From assembly GCF_035046485.1 (NCBI RefSeq), contig NC_085136.1, forward strand, positions 221,592,853-221,656,852: a stretch of DNA of 64,000 nt, given 5' to 3'. Each line of letters opens with the position of its first letter. Positions within the stretch are counted from its first letter, which is position 1. A program made the translations under genes and the position numbers. Origin of the DNA: Aedes albopictus (Eukaryota > Arthropoda > Insecta > Diptera > Culicidae). The notes under the pieces are model-generated. The model did no database searches and was not told the DNA's origin. It saw only the letters and a program-made list of their open reading frames with translations. Shown here piece after piece: positions 34,266-45,292 of this stretch.

Positions 34266-34269
34266 AAAA

Positions 34270-35815
34270 ATTAGAGGTCATCTGTTCATTCCTCTAGAGA
34301 TTGCTCCTAAAGTTCCCCCAGAGATTCTTCCAGAAATTCCTCCAGGGATTCCTGCAAGGCCTTCTCCAATAATTCCTCGGGGCATTCCCCCTGGAACTCT
34401 TCCGGGCAATCCATCAGAGATCCCTCTAGCAATTACTCAAGGGAATACTCTAGGGCCGCGCTTCCCAAACACGGTTTTCGTGGCGCACCAACCTCTTGCA
34501 GGCTTGCCAAAACGAGTGAAAAAGCAAGTGGACCGCCGCGAAAACCGAGTTTAGGATGCTCTGCTCTAGAGATTCCTTTATCCAGGAATTCCTCCACGGC
34601 TTTCTCCAGCAGTTCCTTCAAGAATTCCTCTAGGAATTCCTCCAGGAATTTCCACAAGTATTTCAACACAAATTCCTCCAAGGCATTCCTTGAGGATTTC
34701 ATCCAGGAATCCCTTCTGGATTTTTCAAAGATTCCTTTCACGATTTCGTCAGCACTTCCCCCAGAGATTTCTTCAATAATTCCTCCAGGGGTTTCTTATA
34801 GGGTTCCTCCAGGAAATCATCAATGCATTTTTTTCAGGATTTCCCTGTCGAATCCCTTCAAAAATTACTATGTATAGCAATTCCTCCGAGAATTACACTA
34901 GGAAATTTTTCATCCATGTGTTCAGCCGTTTTTCTAGGAATTCCACCAGGAATTAGAGTATTGGAAAGTATTTTTCAGAATTCCTCTAGCGATCTCTCCT
35001 AGGATTCCTCCAGGAATTTCTTTAAGAATTCCTCCTGACATTCCAGAGATTTCTCCAGGTATTGCATCAGCGATTTCTCCAGGAAATCGTCTAGAAATAT
35101 ATCGATCAATTTCTCCAGAGATTTCTCCAGGAAATGCTTTAGGGACTCCTGCAGAAATTCCTTAAGATATTCCTCCAGACATTCCCTCAGAAATTCCTTC
35201 AGGCATTCCTCTGGTAATTCCTCCAGGCATTCCCCCAGGAACTCCATCAGGCATTCTTCCAGGAATTGTTTCAGGGATTCTTCCAGGGATTCCTACAGTA
35301 ATTCAAGATATTTATTCAAAAATTTCTAAAAGGCTTCCTCCTAGAAATCCACTGGCGATTCCTCCTGGAATTCCTCCGCGAGTTCAACCAGAGGTTCTTC
35401 CAGCAATTCATCTAGGTATTTCTCCAGAGATTCCACCAGTAAACCCTTCGGAAAAAACCCAAGAAATCCTCCAGATATTCTTTCAGAAATACTTCCACGA
35501 ATTTCTCCACGAATTAAGATTTTTTCGAGGAATTGCTCCACAAATTTCTCCAAGTTCCTACATAGATTATTCCAGGAATTGCTCCAGGGAGTTGTCCACA
35601 TATTTCTCCAGATCCAGTCATTCCTCCAGGGATTCCTCCTGGGATTCCTTCAGGATTTTCTCCAGGGATTTTTCCAGGGATTTCTCCAGGATTTCTTTCT
35701 GATGTTCCTCCAGGCATTCCTTCCGGAATTCCTTCAGAAATTCCTGCATGTATCCCTCCTGGAACTGCTTCAAGGATTTTTCCAAGAATTTCTCCAGGCA
35801 TCCTCTAGTGTACGT
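34270..35815 (-). repeat. 12-bp minisatellite, reverse orientation
   Basis: The unit reads TTCCTCCAGGAA-type on the plus strand, the reverse complement of the array at 17-21 kb. Open frames on both strands (34433-34741, 35341-35601, 35514-35801, 35579-35896) reflect the stop-free unit. A 108-bp hAT-type MITE interrupts it at 34456. Confidence 0.9.
34456..34563. mobile_element. 108-bp hAT-type MITE in the minisatellite
   Basis: The 8-bp flanks CTCTAGGG (34448-34455) and CTCTAGAG (34564-34571) differ at one base. The left end CCGCGCTTCCCAAACACGG pairs imperfectly with the inverse of the right end, CCGAGTTTAGGATGCTCTG. Size, duplication length and CTTCCCAAAC-type end suggest a hAT MITE. Confidence 0.7.
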
Positions 35816-36990
35816 TTCCGAAAGCATAACGTAAAAGTCATGAAATCACAAAACATGCCCGTTGTGGTAACTTGTGCCGAATCCCATGGGCGGTAAAAGA
35901 AGGTACTGACATGTGTAATTTTTTTGTCGTACATATAGCTGTGTATTATGATTTCTTTCAATGTCTATCGCTATATAGACAGTCAGTTGATGTATCGGTT
36001 GTTCAAACAGTTAGAATTTGGCATATCATAAGTTGCGGGCTAGTATTGAAGTGATGAGCACCTAAATTGCAATGAAGCAGGTACAATGTGTTTAATTTGA
36101 AGTAACTTGGGAATTCTTTGAAGTTGGATTCACACAGGATTTTGATACAAGCAAAAACAATAAGTTGGAATTTAAATCACGAATTTAAAAATCAAAATTT
36201 CGTTCGCATGATTCAACATAAATGTTGCTATCAGAGTTATGAGCTACCAAAAAGAGCAGCCCAATGTTTGAGCCGTTAAACTTATGAAACGACCCATGAA
36301 TTACCAAATGATCCATTGATAACTTTTCAATATTCCATAAAAGTATACGAGCAGATCATAAGGCAATCATTTGGATCCATAAAATATTTTCGAATGGTTC
36401 CTGCTTTTCGTAAAAGTGAAACCTCCATTTAGGTAGGATCCATTTAGGGGAACTTACATATTTTCGGGCGTTTTTTTTTCTCTTCGTCAAGGGAGTTTTT
36501 TTTTTTGAAACCTGTAGGTCTCAGAGTTGGCCTCCAATCCTTTCCAAGCTGAGTTATATGCCCAAATTTCAGGCAATTCGGTCCACAAAAACCCCCCATG
36601 ACCTGCCGATAATACCCTTCGTCACCCTAGGTAAAGTTTATTTAGGTCCCTCCATTTAGGTAACGTTACCTGAATACAATTTGATTGCGTTCTGAGCAGT
36701 TGGTGTGCTCAAGAATAAAGATTAAGTTGGTTTACGGAAAAAAGCAGAAATAAAAGTTAAGGAAAGTTTACGAAGTGTTTGAGGGTTAAAGGTTTAAGAA
36801 TATCCGCGAGCTTTCTGGATTTTAGGCCATCTGATCTTCAAGCGTAATCAGTGATCTATTGGAGCATTAAGAATGAAATTTTTGCTTACACAGCCTCAAG
36901 TAACTATGTGCTATCAAGTGGTGAGTTTATTGTTAGTTTTAGGATCTCCAAGAACTGCTGTACGTATGGGTTATTGGATCCACCAACGTA
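35816..36990. other. unassigned AT-rich sequence
   Basis: Nothing recognised with confidence. CCATTTAGG words recur three times at 36420-36660 (CCTCCATTTAGGTAG, GGATCCATTTAGGGG, CCTCCATTTAGGTAACG), possibly the ends of a small unidentified element. Frames of 60-73 codons lack features. Confidence 0.4.
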
Positions 36991-36994
36991 TTTG

Positions 36995-38640
36995 GTTGTC
37001 TCTAAGAGAGGAAAGTTAACTGGGTTTCTATATTCCCCTGAAACCGCTCTGAAGACCATTGAGATGCCTTGAAACGCTTTGAAACGCCTCTGAACCCCCA
37101 AGAAACCACTCTGAAACCTCCAGAAACGCATTGAAATGCTTTGAAACGCATCCAAAACCCCCATCTAACCCCACATGAGCCTCTGAGGCCCCCTTAACCC
37201 TCTTGAAACGCCTCTGAAACCCATAAAAAACCTGAGAGAAATGCAACTGCGAGCCTCCAGAGCCCCTAAAACCCTCCTAAAATGCCCTGAAACGCATTGA
37301 AAACCTTCGAAACGCTCTGAAACGCCTCTAAAACCCCTACAAAACTTCCATGAAATTCACCTGAGAGCCTCTGAAGCCCCCTAAACTCCTTGTGAAATCC
37401 CTTGAAACGCCCTGAAACGCATTGAAACGCTTTAAAACGCCTCTGAAATTTCAATAAAACCTGTGTTAAATTTACCTGAGAGCCTCTGACAACCCCCCCC
37501 CCCCCAAACAATCCCTGTGAAATCTCCTGAAACGCATTAAAACGCCTTTAAATGCATTGAAACGCCTTTGAAACGTCCATGAAAATTCCGTGAAATTCAC
37601 CAACGAGCCTCTGAAGCCCCCTTAAGGCCCTCTAAACCACTTGAAACGCCCTTAAACGCTTTGAAACACTTTAAACGCCTCTAAACCCCTTTTAAACCTG
37701 CGTGAAAATCACCTGAGAACCTCTGATGTCTCCTTAAACGCCTGTAAAACCTCCTGACATGTCTTGAAACGCTTTAAAACGCCTTGAAACGTTTTGAAAC
37801 GCCTCTGAAACCCCTATGCAACCTACGAGCATTTCAACTGCGAGCCTCTGAAGCCCCCTAAATCCCAGATGAAACCTCCTGAAACGCATTAAAATGCCCT
37901 AAAACGCATTTAAACGCTTCGAAATGCCTCTTAAACCACTATAAAACCTCCATGAAATTCACCTGAGAGGCTCTGAAGCCCCCTAAAACCCCTGTGAAAC
38001 CTCCTGAAATGCCCTGAAACACATTGAAATGCCTTGAAACGCTTTGAAACGACTCTGAAACCCCCATGAAACCTCCGTGAAATTTATCTGCGAGCTTCTG
38101 ACGCCCCTTAAACCTCCTGAAACGCCCTGAAATACATTGAATGCCTTGAAACGCTTTGAAATGGCTTTAAAACTGCTTTAAAACCTCCGTGAAATTTACC
38201 TGAGGGCCTCTGAAGCCGCTTGTGAGACCTCCTGAAACGTATTAGAACGTCATGAAATGCCTTGAAACGCTTTGAAACGCCTCTTAAATAAATATTAAAC
38301 CTCCGTCAATTTCACCTGCGACTCTCTGAAGGTACCCTAAAACATACTGGAACCTCATGAAAGGTCATGAAACTTCCTGAAACGCATTGAAACACGTTGA
38401 AACGCTTTGAAACGTCTCTGAAACCCTCATGAAACCTCAATAAAACTCACTTGAGAGTTTTTGAAGTGCCACAAAACCTTTCATAAACCTCCTGAAACGC
38501 CTTGAAACACCTCTAAAACACAAATGAAATCCATGTGAACCGTACCTCTGAAAGCCTCTGACCCCCTAAAATACCTCTAAAACCTTCTGAAACGCCCTGA
38601 AAGGTCATGAAGCGCTTTGGAAAACAGGAGAACGATACAT
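36995..38640 (+). repeat. GAAACGC-based higher-order tandem array
   Basis: A short subunit of about 10-12 bp (CCTGAAACGCC, TTGAAACGCTT) repeats within a larger period of about 105-135 bp, each marked by GAGAGCCTCTGAAGCCCCCT and a GTGAAATTCACC-like block. At least 12 such markers occur, for example near 37362, 37594, 37842, 37965, 38202 and 38453. Units are diverged. Frames on the minus strand (36904-37164, 37028-37246, 37266-37511) are by-products with FQ/RFKAFQ repeats. Confidence 0.92.
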
Positions 38641-38729
38641 AAAACATAAGAAATGATCAATACAATTTTGGAAGCGATCCATAAACATTTAGAATCCTTT
38701 GAGAACTCATCCACGTTCGTTCAGGATTC

Positions 38730-39475
38730 ACGATTTGTTCAGGAATCCATCCATAAATTCCTTCAATAATTTCCTCTGTAGCTCCTGCTAGAGTATTCCT
38801 TCAAAAATCCGACTTTAATTATTTCAGATTTTTACCTGAGATTTTTTCTCTAAGAAATCCTTCAAGAAGTTATGCCTGGGTTTCTTCAGATGCTTCTCCA
38901 GAGGTTCCTCTAGGAGTTTTTTCAGGGATGTCTTGAGGGAATTCATTTGTAGAGCCCATCAGGAATTCTTTCAATTTTTTTTAAGGAATTCCTTAACAAT
39001 TTTCCACTGGGTTTCCTTCAACGATTGTTTCAAGGCTTATCCTTAGATTCCTTCCAATATTTCACCAGGGATCTCATTCCGAAGTTTGTGTATGGATTTC
39101 TTGAGGAATTTCTCTTGGAAATTTTCCAGGGATTCTTTTGGAAATCTCTCCGGCAATTTGTTTTGAATTTGACTCAGAGATTCCATCAGAAAGTCTAGCA
39201 ATAATTCCTCCTGGAGTTTTTCAGACATTAGTCTTGGGCATCCTTCAAGAATTTACCCAGGGAAGACTATTGCGGAATTCTCCAAGGGGTTCCTCCTGGA
39301 TTTTTGTTTTTGGGAATGCACCAGATATTCCTTTTTAAATTATTCTAGACATTTCTGAATATACTCCAGCGATTCGTTTAGATATTCCTTCAGGTGAGTT
39401 TTTTTTTTCAAAGATTCAAGAAGAGGAGAGTTTCAAGGCTTTTTCGAGAATGTATTAGAATTCTTCCAAGGAACC
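38730..39475 (-). repeat. 12-bp minisatellite, strongly diverged
   Basis: TTCCTTCA/TCCAGGGATTC-type words continue the reverse-oriented family, more decayed than at 34-36 kb. Open frames 39043-39228 (minus) and 39138-39338 (plus) are by-products. Confidence 0.75.
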
Positions 39476-39642
39476 TACGAAAAAAAAGTATTGAAGCGCT
39501 GTTTGTTTTGTTTCTTGTTTTTGTAATTTTGGTTAGAAGTTAGCACGCATGTAAACAAAAATAACGGGATCGATCGATGCCGAAATCGCTTGTTTTCGAA
39601 TATAATGAAATTGGGAGCGTGAGATTATTTATGGTACTCATA
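39476..39642 (+). repeat. dispersed repeat A, copy 2
   Basis: Same-orientation relative of 838-1010, sharing GTTTGTTTTGTTTCTTG-type sequence, GTTAGAAGT and the ATCGATCGATGCCGAAATCG block. Its neighbour here is minisatellite, whereas copy 1 adjoins a SINE, so the repeat moved or was duplicated on its own. Confidence 0.6.
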
Positions 39643-42240
39643 CCCTACATTCAGAATCTTCCAAGATTGCAAATAAGCATAGACAAACTGGATGATTAAT
39701 TCCTGAAAGAACACCAATCAGTCATGATGACATTATGAATCCATTTTCGAAATATCTTGTGACGGAATTCCATTATGTTGGAGAAAATGTTGAAGGTAAT
39801 CATGTAAAAAACCCTGAGTTAGTCCTGAAAGAGTTTGTAATTTCCAAGAACTTCCACCGTTTTCTCCATCGGAATATGCTAAGGCCTGGGATAATGTTGC
39901 TGGTGCGGTTAAAGCCTCGCACAGTGGTAAATCAATAACTAATTGGCTTTTTACGCAAATTTAATTTAACGATTAAAATTATTGGTTAATTTTTGATGGA
40001 AAATAACAGAAAGTTGTTCATTTGAATATGTTGCGTCAATGGCGAAAAACATACCAAAGGATATTGTTATGCCAACCCATGAGGACAAATATAACTCACA
40101 AAAGTCGTGCGGTTTCTGCTGCACCAGCAAATCATACTGGTCCACTTAACCTGACGAGGAAATGTCCGAAAGCCTGGCTGTACCAGTTGACTGTTCCCCT
40201 TAGATAACGTGAAATTTACCCCAACCACCTGGCCAACGGCCGGTGACGATTTTTCACCACTCACAAATTCCCACATTTCTCAAATAAGCCCTCCTGCTAT
40301 CAGGTTCAGTCCCTGCCAGATCCAGTGCGTACCCGCAAACCAGAGAGAGGCTGCCCCGGCTACTAAATGGCCCTCAAGTGGAACGACTCTAATACCCGGC
40401 TTATCCTACTTCGAGCTCGGTTGCTTGAGCAATTCACCTCCAGAAGAGCCAATTAGTTCCTACCCTTGCAAAAGGCAAAGCGCTTCTCGTTCACACTTTT
40501 ATTTGCGGAAACTGTGACTCTCTCGCAAGTCGCAGTCAGTAGGTAAGCAGCCATCGTGGGAAGAGGATTAAACGTATCGTTGGCAGTTGGCAGTCAGTCC
40601 CGTTCATCTGAGCTTCCTAAAACGGCCGGACTCGGAGGGTGAATTGATGGTGGAGGACCGAAAACGGGAATGTCAGTAGCTGCTTCTCATAACTGTGGTA
40701 GATTGCTTGCTTTTTTCGGTTCACCGGTGACTAATCTTTTCGCTGAAGCGTACAAAACGGTTTATTATTATCTTCTGGGTAAGCACTTGCTTGTTGCTGG
40801 TTCAGCTCAAGCTTGGACTGTCATCCAACAGAGATAATAATATTCTGACACTAAGTTAATAGAGTGGGATTAACTTTGGATGCATTTTAAGGTCATTCCG
40901 AAATAAGCTTCATTTTAAATTATTACTTCTTACATCATAAAAAATAATTCAACAATTTTGTTTCGAAATGCAATTAAATACGCCCAGATTTTCGCTAGGT
41001 TTTGGATCTGATCACACTTATAGATATCATTGTAACTGCTGCTAATAACAATAAGATTTGGTGTTAACTCTCAAACAAAAACTAGAGGAGAAATAGACGG
41101 AGGGAATTTCCAGACATTACGTCAGCTTTACGCTACAAATATCCTTGCACAACTATACAATCTAACTGATCTCCTCAGCGTGCTCGGCGGCTCACCAAAT
41201 ACCTGCAGCAAACAACAACCACTGCCGCCAGCTAGCGTGTCACCTGAAAATTTATGAATTTTGAGGCTTGTCCAACTCCCCGTGCTTTTCCTCACTCCCC
41301 CCGTCAACCGAAAATTGAAACTTTTCCTTCACGACTTTCACCCGGCAATCTCCAGCAGTAGAAGGGCGCCCCAGAATGCACACCACACACGCCAACTTTT
41401 CGCCTTTCATCAACTTTTTTTCCGAACCACAATCACGGTTTTTCACAAACACCCTAACACAAGCGCCCCCGTTGCTGCTCTCTGTTATGGTTGGCGATGG
41501 TGACACATCCTGGTTGCACGTAGCTTTTGGAAGAGGGTGAAGCCGCAGCCCTGAAGGCTTTTGGCAGTCGTCGCCGTCGCGACTCGGTCGTCATCGTCTC
41601 CGACGACGTTCTCGTTGACTTCCAGGGACGAACGAACGGAGCGAAGGCAGTCGAGGAAAACTTTTGCCCTTGTCGGAATTCTTGGAAAAATGGTATGGAA
41701 AATACCTTCTAGTGTGGCGTAACTATACCTGCCTGCGGTACACTAGTATGTAGTAGGTATACATGCACGGTGGTGTGTTCGCTCTTTGAATGGGGCTCTG
41801 ATAAGAACAAGTAGTTAACGACTTACTGTGCGAAAGGTTTTGGGGGCTGATGGAAATGCATTGGCAGCAAGAAGGTCATAAATTATCGTGTCGTTGTTCC
41901 GTCGGTAGATTGTGGGAAAATGCATTTGTGGCAGAATGGGTAACGAGATACGCTTGGTGGTGAAGTATTAACTGATGGCTGTGTACGTATCAGGAGTCAA
42001 CATTTTCCAAGAATAACCTCTTTACTTGGCATTGAAGCATTTTTTTTTTCGCAAATAATATTTATAGAAAGTCTTTCTGCTTATGCACGCATATATGCAC
42101 GGTGAAGGCTGAGAAACGCTTAATACAGATACCATTGAGGGTTTTAACCTCTTCCCAGTAATTCCTATCTCTTTCTCCCCGTGTCACCTGAAGACTGCGA
42201 GCAACTTTATAATTGGTCGGGTAATAAATAACAATTGCAA
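39643..42240. other. low-repeat block, no gene assigned
   Basis: No element ends or tandem repeats were recognised over about 2.6 kb. GC is higher at 40200-40700 and 41150-41680, the latter with CG-rich GTCGTCGCCGTCGCGACTCG. Overlapping frames on both strands at 41252-41506 are mutually exclusive and lack motifs. It could hold host unique or regulatory DNA. I found no splice-supported exon. Confidence 0.35.
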
Positions 42241-42289
42241 CGGAATGTCAGCAACAGAATAGTACAAATCGAGACCAATGGTAACAACT

Positions 42290-42830
42290 TATGTGAAAAA
42301 TAAGGATTTGCGATTGGCAGTACGATCCGGGGAACTTTCGATTTCTCAAACTCATCGGAAGCACCCGCATGCAGCTGAAAATGGAGACAGAGCCTTCATG
42401 ATGTGCAGAACAAGCCGTGTCGACAACGCGTTCGAGCAACATCTCCTTATCTGTGAGACCAGGATCCACCGATAGGAGAAGAAAATTGGTCGCCGGTTCA
42501 ACACACGCCGACCGAAAGGCGCTGCAGTGAAAAGGTCCTTCGTAGAGAAGCTGGAAAACCGTGCTGCGGATGTTCCAGAAGGTGAAACCGTAGAAGATCA
42601 AAGGAGCGCCATCAAGAATGCCGCCATTGCCACCCGCGAGCAATTTGGTTGAGCTCGCACTCAGAGAAAGCAGTTGATCTTAGAGGTTACCTGGAGGAAC
42701 TCAGAAGAGCGACGGAATGCCAAAGCTGCTATAGAGCGGGCGAAAACGCGAGGAGCCAGCCCGTCAGCGTTATTCGGCTCTCGAGAGGGAAATGAATCGC
42801 TCATGTAGACCGTAGACGGTACAAATGAGC
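42290..42830 (+). pseudogene. decayed LINE fragment (RTE-type), piece 1
   Basis: A broken frame encodes the region after an APE endonuclease. RRFNTRRPKGA, FVEKLENRAADVPEG and a run of R/E-rich residues resemble the linker of RTE-type LINE proteins, and each element is matched in piece 2. Stops and frameshifts are frequent. It represents a family different from the LINE copies at 4871 and 55925. No RT motif remains. Confidence 0.6.
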
Positions 42831-43029
42831 ATAAGCAGATTCAGAGACAAAAGTGAGAAGGGTTTAAACATCGGCGAAATTCGTCGTCCCTCTACAATGT
42901 CTGACATCGAGTTCAGGGAAGGAAGGTTTGCTGCTACTAACCTAAGTGTCTGTTTGCCAGATGGAGCGGCTCAACAGCCTCTGACCCCCATGTTATGGAC
43001 GGCTGAATGACGTTGGAGTGCCAGTCAGC

Positions 43030-43960
43030 GAGTCATGGTCTCGAAGAAATGAGCGAAAATGGAGAGCAGTTTGCAGAGTTTTGTGGCAACTGGCATGATG
43101 ATTGCTCTTTTCCCATCGACCAGTGCACAAAGTGACATGGATGTCTTGTGATGGCGTTACGGAAAATAAAATTGACCATATCTGCATCAGCCGAAAATGG
43201 AGACGCAGCCCGCTTGATGTGCGGATCAAACGTAGCGCCGACATTGCGTCCGATCATCATCTCTAAATAGGCTAAATCCGACTGCGCATTGCCAGGATCC
43301 ACCGATAGGAGGAGAAAATCAGGCGCCGGTTCAACAAACGCCGACTGGAAGACGCTTCGCTGAAAATGTCCCTTGTTGCGGAGCTGGAGAACCGTGCTGC
43401 GAATATTCCGGAAGGTTGAAGTGTAGAAAACCAATGGAGCGTCATTAAGAAGGACTTCATCGCCCGGCGTGAATAATAAGGGTGAGCTACACAGCCATAG
43501 AAAGGAGTGGATCACAGATGTCACCTAGAGCAAGATAGACTAGAGAAAGAACGCCTAAGCCTCGATAGAGCGAGCAAAAGCCGTAGCCCGTCAGCGCTAG
43601 CGAAGGAAGTGAAACGCACCCAAGCGTGGGTGGACTCCCTAGCTGGCGAAGGCAAGAAAACTGAAAACAACTGCGACATTCGCCTCCTCTACGATTTCTC
43701 ACGTTGCCTGTTCGGTCTTACAAAGATGAATGATGGATGAATGCTACGATTTCCGTGAAAGAAACGTCTGGACAGCTAATTACTGACCCTGCTGACCAGC
43801 AGAAACGAAGAAGGTTAACCGGATATAGGGAAAGATTGACGCAACTTTTCGACGGCAGTAGGCATCGGTTTTATTCGAGTTTAAAGGTTGTCTACTACCA
43901 CCACCTAGTTGATGGTTGGCAAAACTCAGTCCTTTTAGCATTGGGCGAATATGTTTAAAG
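43030..43960 (+). pseudogene. decayed LINE fragment (RTE-type), piece 2
   Basis: Broken frames read NGEQFAEFCGN, then KIDHICISRKWRRSPLDVRI and SADIASDHHL, the final part of an APE endonuclease with its SDH motif. The linker follows with RRFNKRRLEDASLKMSLVAE and LAKEVKRTQAWVDSLAG. The linker portion duplicates piece 1 (both contain CAGGATCCACCGATAGGAG). Two adjacent, partly overlapping copies suggest two insertions or an old duplication. Confidence 0.65.
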
Positions 43961-44049
43961 ACTACGTTTTAAGTCGAAAAATATTCAAAGTGTAATGTCT
44001 GTTTGTCTGTGCCCACATGGTAATGACTTTAATATTGCGCCTAAATAAA

Positions 44050-44612
44050 AACTATTTAGGGGAAATTCCACGATGATTTTTTTTCTTGAAATTTTTCGGT
44101 GCATTTTGCGGAAGTCTTGTGGGAGTTCCTTTCATGTTATCAGAAAGATTCCTTCAAAAATTATTCTAGAAAGTATTACTTCACATGCACTTCTTAAGAA
44201 TTTTCTCCACGATTAACTTCAGGGAATCTTCCAGAAATTCCTTAAGGGACTCAAGGGATTCGATTTCTCAAAAATGTTTCAGATTTTTTATGGAAATCAG
44301 ATTTATGCTGGATTTACTGGAATAATTTCAACAAGAATTCCTCCATAGATTTCTTCAGGTATCCCTTTAGAATTCATTTACGCACACTGCACAAGTTATT
44401 TTTTATCGAATTTTCTATCATGAATTCTATTCTATCATGAATTAGATATAGATATTTTATCATGACTTTCCTCAGGATTTTTTCCTTGATCTTCTTCAGG
44501 AGTTTTTCAAGAAATTTCTTAAAAGAGTCATCTCAAAACATTTTTTTTTAGTAACTCCTCCTAGAATTTTCTAGGAAATTGCTTCAAGGATTGCCAAAGA
44601 AGTTTGTGTATG
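44050..44612 (-). repeat. 12-bp minisatellite, diverged, next to BEL LTR
   Basis: TTCCTCC, TTCTTCAGG and CTTCCAGAAATTCC words show the reverse-oriented family in decayed form. The BEL LTR begins right after it at 44618, so the BEL element probably integrated beside or into the repeat. Confidence 0.65.
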
Positions 44613-44617
44613 TATTC

Positions 44618-45286
44618 TGTTGTGGGGAGTTCGTCCAAATCTTGATTAGCAAACCAATTTTTATGAATGGTGAGCTTAAATCTAAAACAGAGATTTATTA
44701 GCATGAGACTTAAAGGAATTCAGAGCAACTTACAAATTTTGGTGAACTCTCAGTCCGGAGAGGTATCGTATCACGATCTTACTGGATCGAATTCAACGTA
44801 TTATCCGTACTATAAATATAAGTAATATCAGTTTGCCTGTTTTAGAAAATAGTAATTGCTACTTACGTCTTCAACATCTATCTAATTCAAAGTGATTTAA
44901 GCAATTTTGGCTTGAATGTTTACGTCCTACTGATCAATGTCCTGTTTAGGCTACAACAATAATATTAGTTCAATGATTTTTAATAATTCAAAATATGATG
45001 ACAAATTGTAAATAATTCAGCACAAAATACCTTTTAACATCTAGAATAACCAATTTAGTTTTAGTTCAAGTACTTTAGCACTATTTTCATTAGGTTTCGT
45101 AGTAGAATAATCAATTTATCGCTAGGATAAGAACTGCATGCTAATTCGACATAACACATCAAATCACATAGGCATTGTTTTTGTCCACTTCGTTTGCCTT
45201 CCAAACATCTCATTACTCCTTGCTTCTGTCTACGCTATGCCCGGTCACTGTGTTGGTTCAATCAGTCGATCCCTCGTATGACCACA
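44618..45286 (-). repeat. 3' LTR of BEL/Pao element
   Basis: On the plus strand it starts TGTTGTGGGGAGTTCG and ends near GTATGACCACA. The first 158 bp match 55767-55924. The right limit at 45286 is set by the TG..CA rule and by the end of the pol frame at 45293, so it may be off by a few bases. Confidence 0.85.
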
Positions 45287-45292
45287 GTATCT

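Noticed and set aside
37266..37511. Small glycine/FQ-rich protein
   Set aside because: By-product of the GAAACGC array, spanning a C homopolymer.
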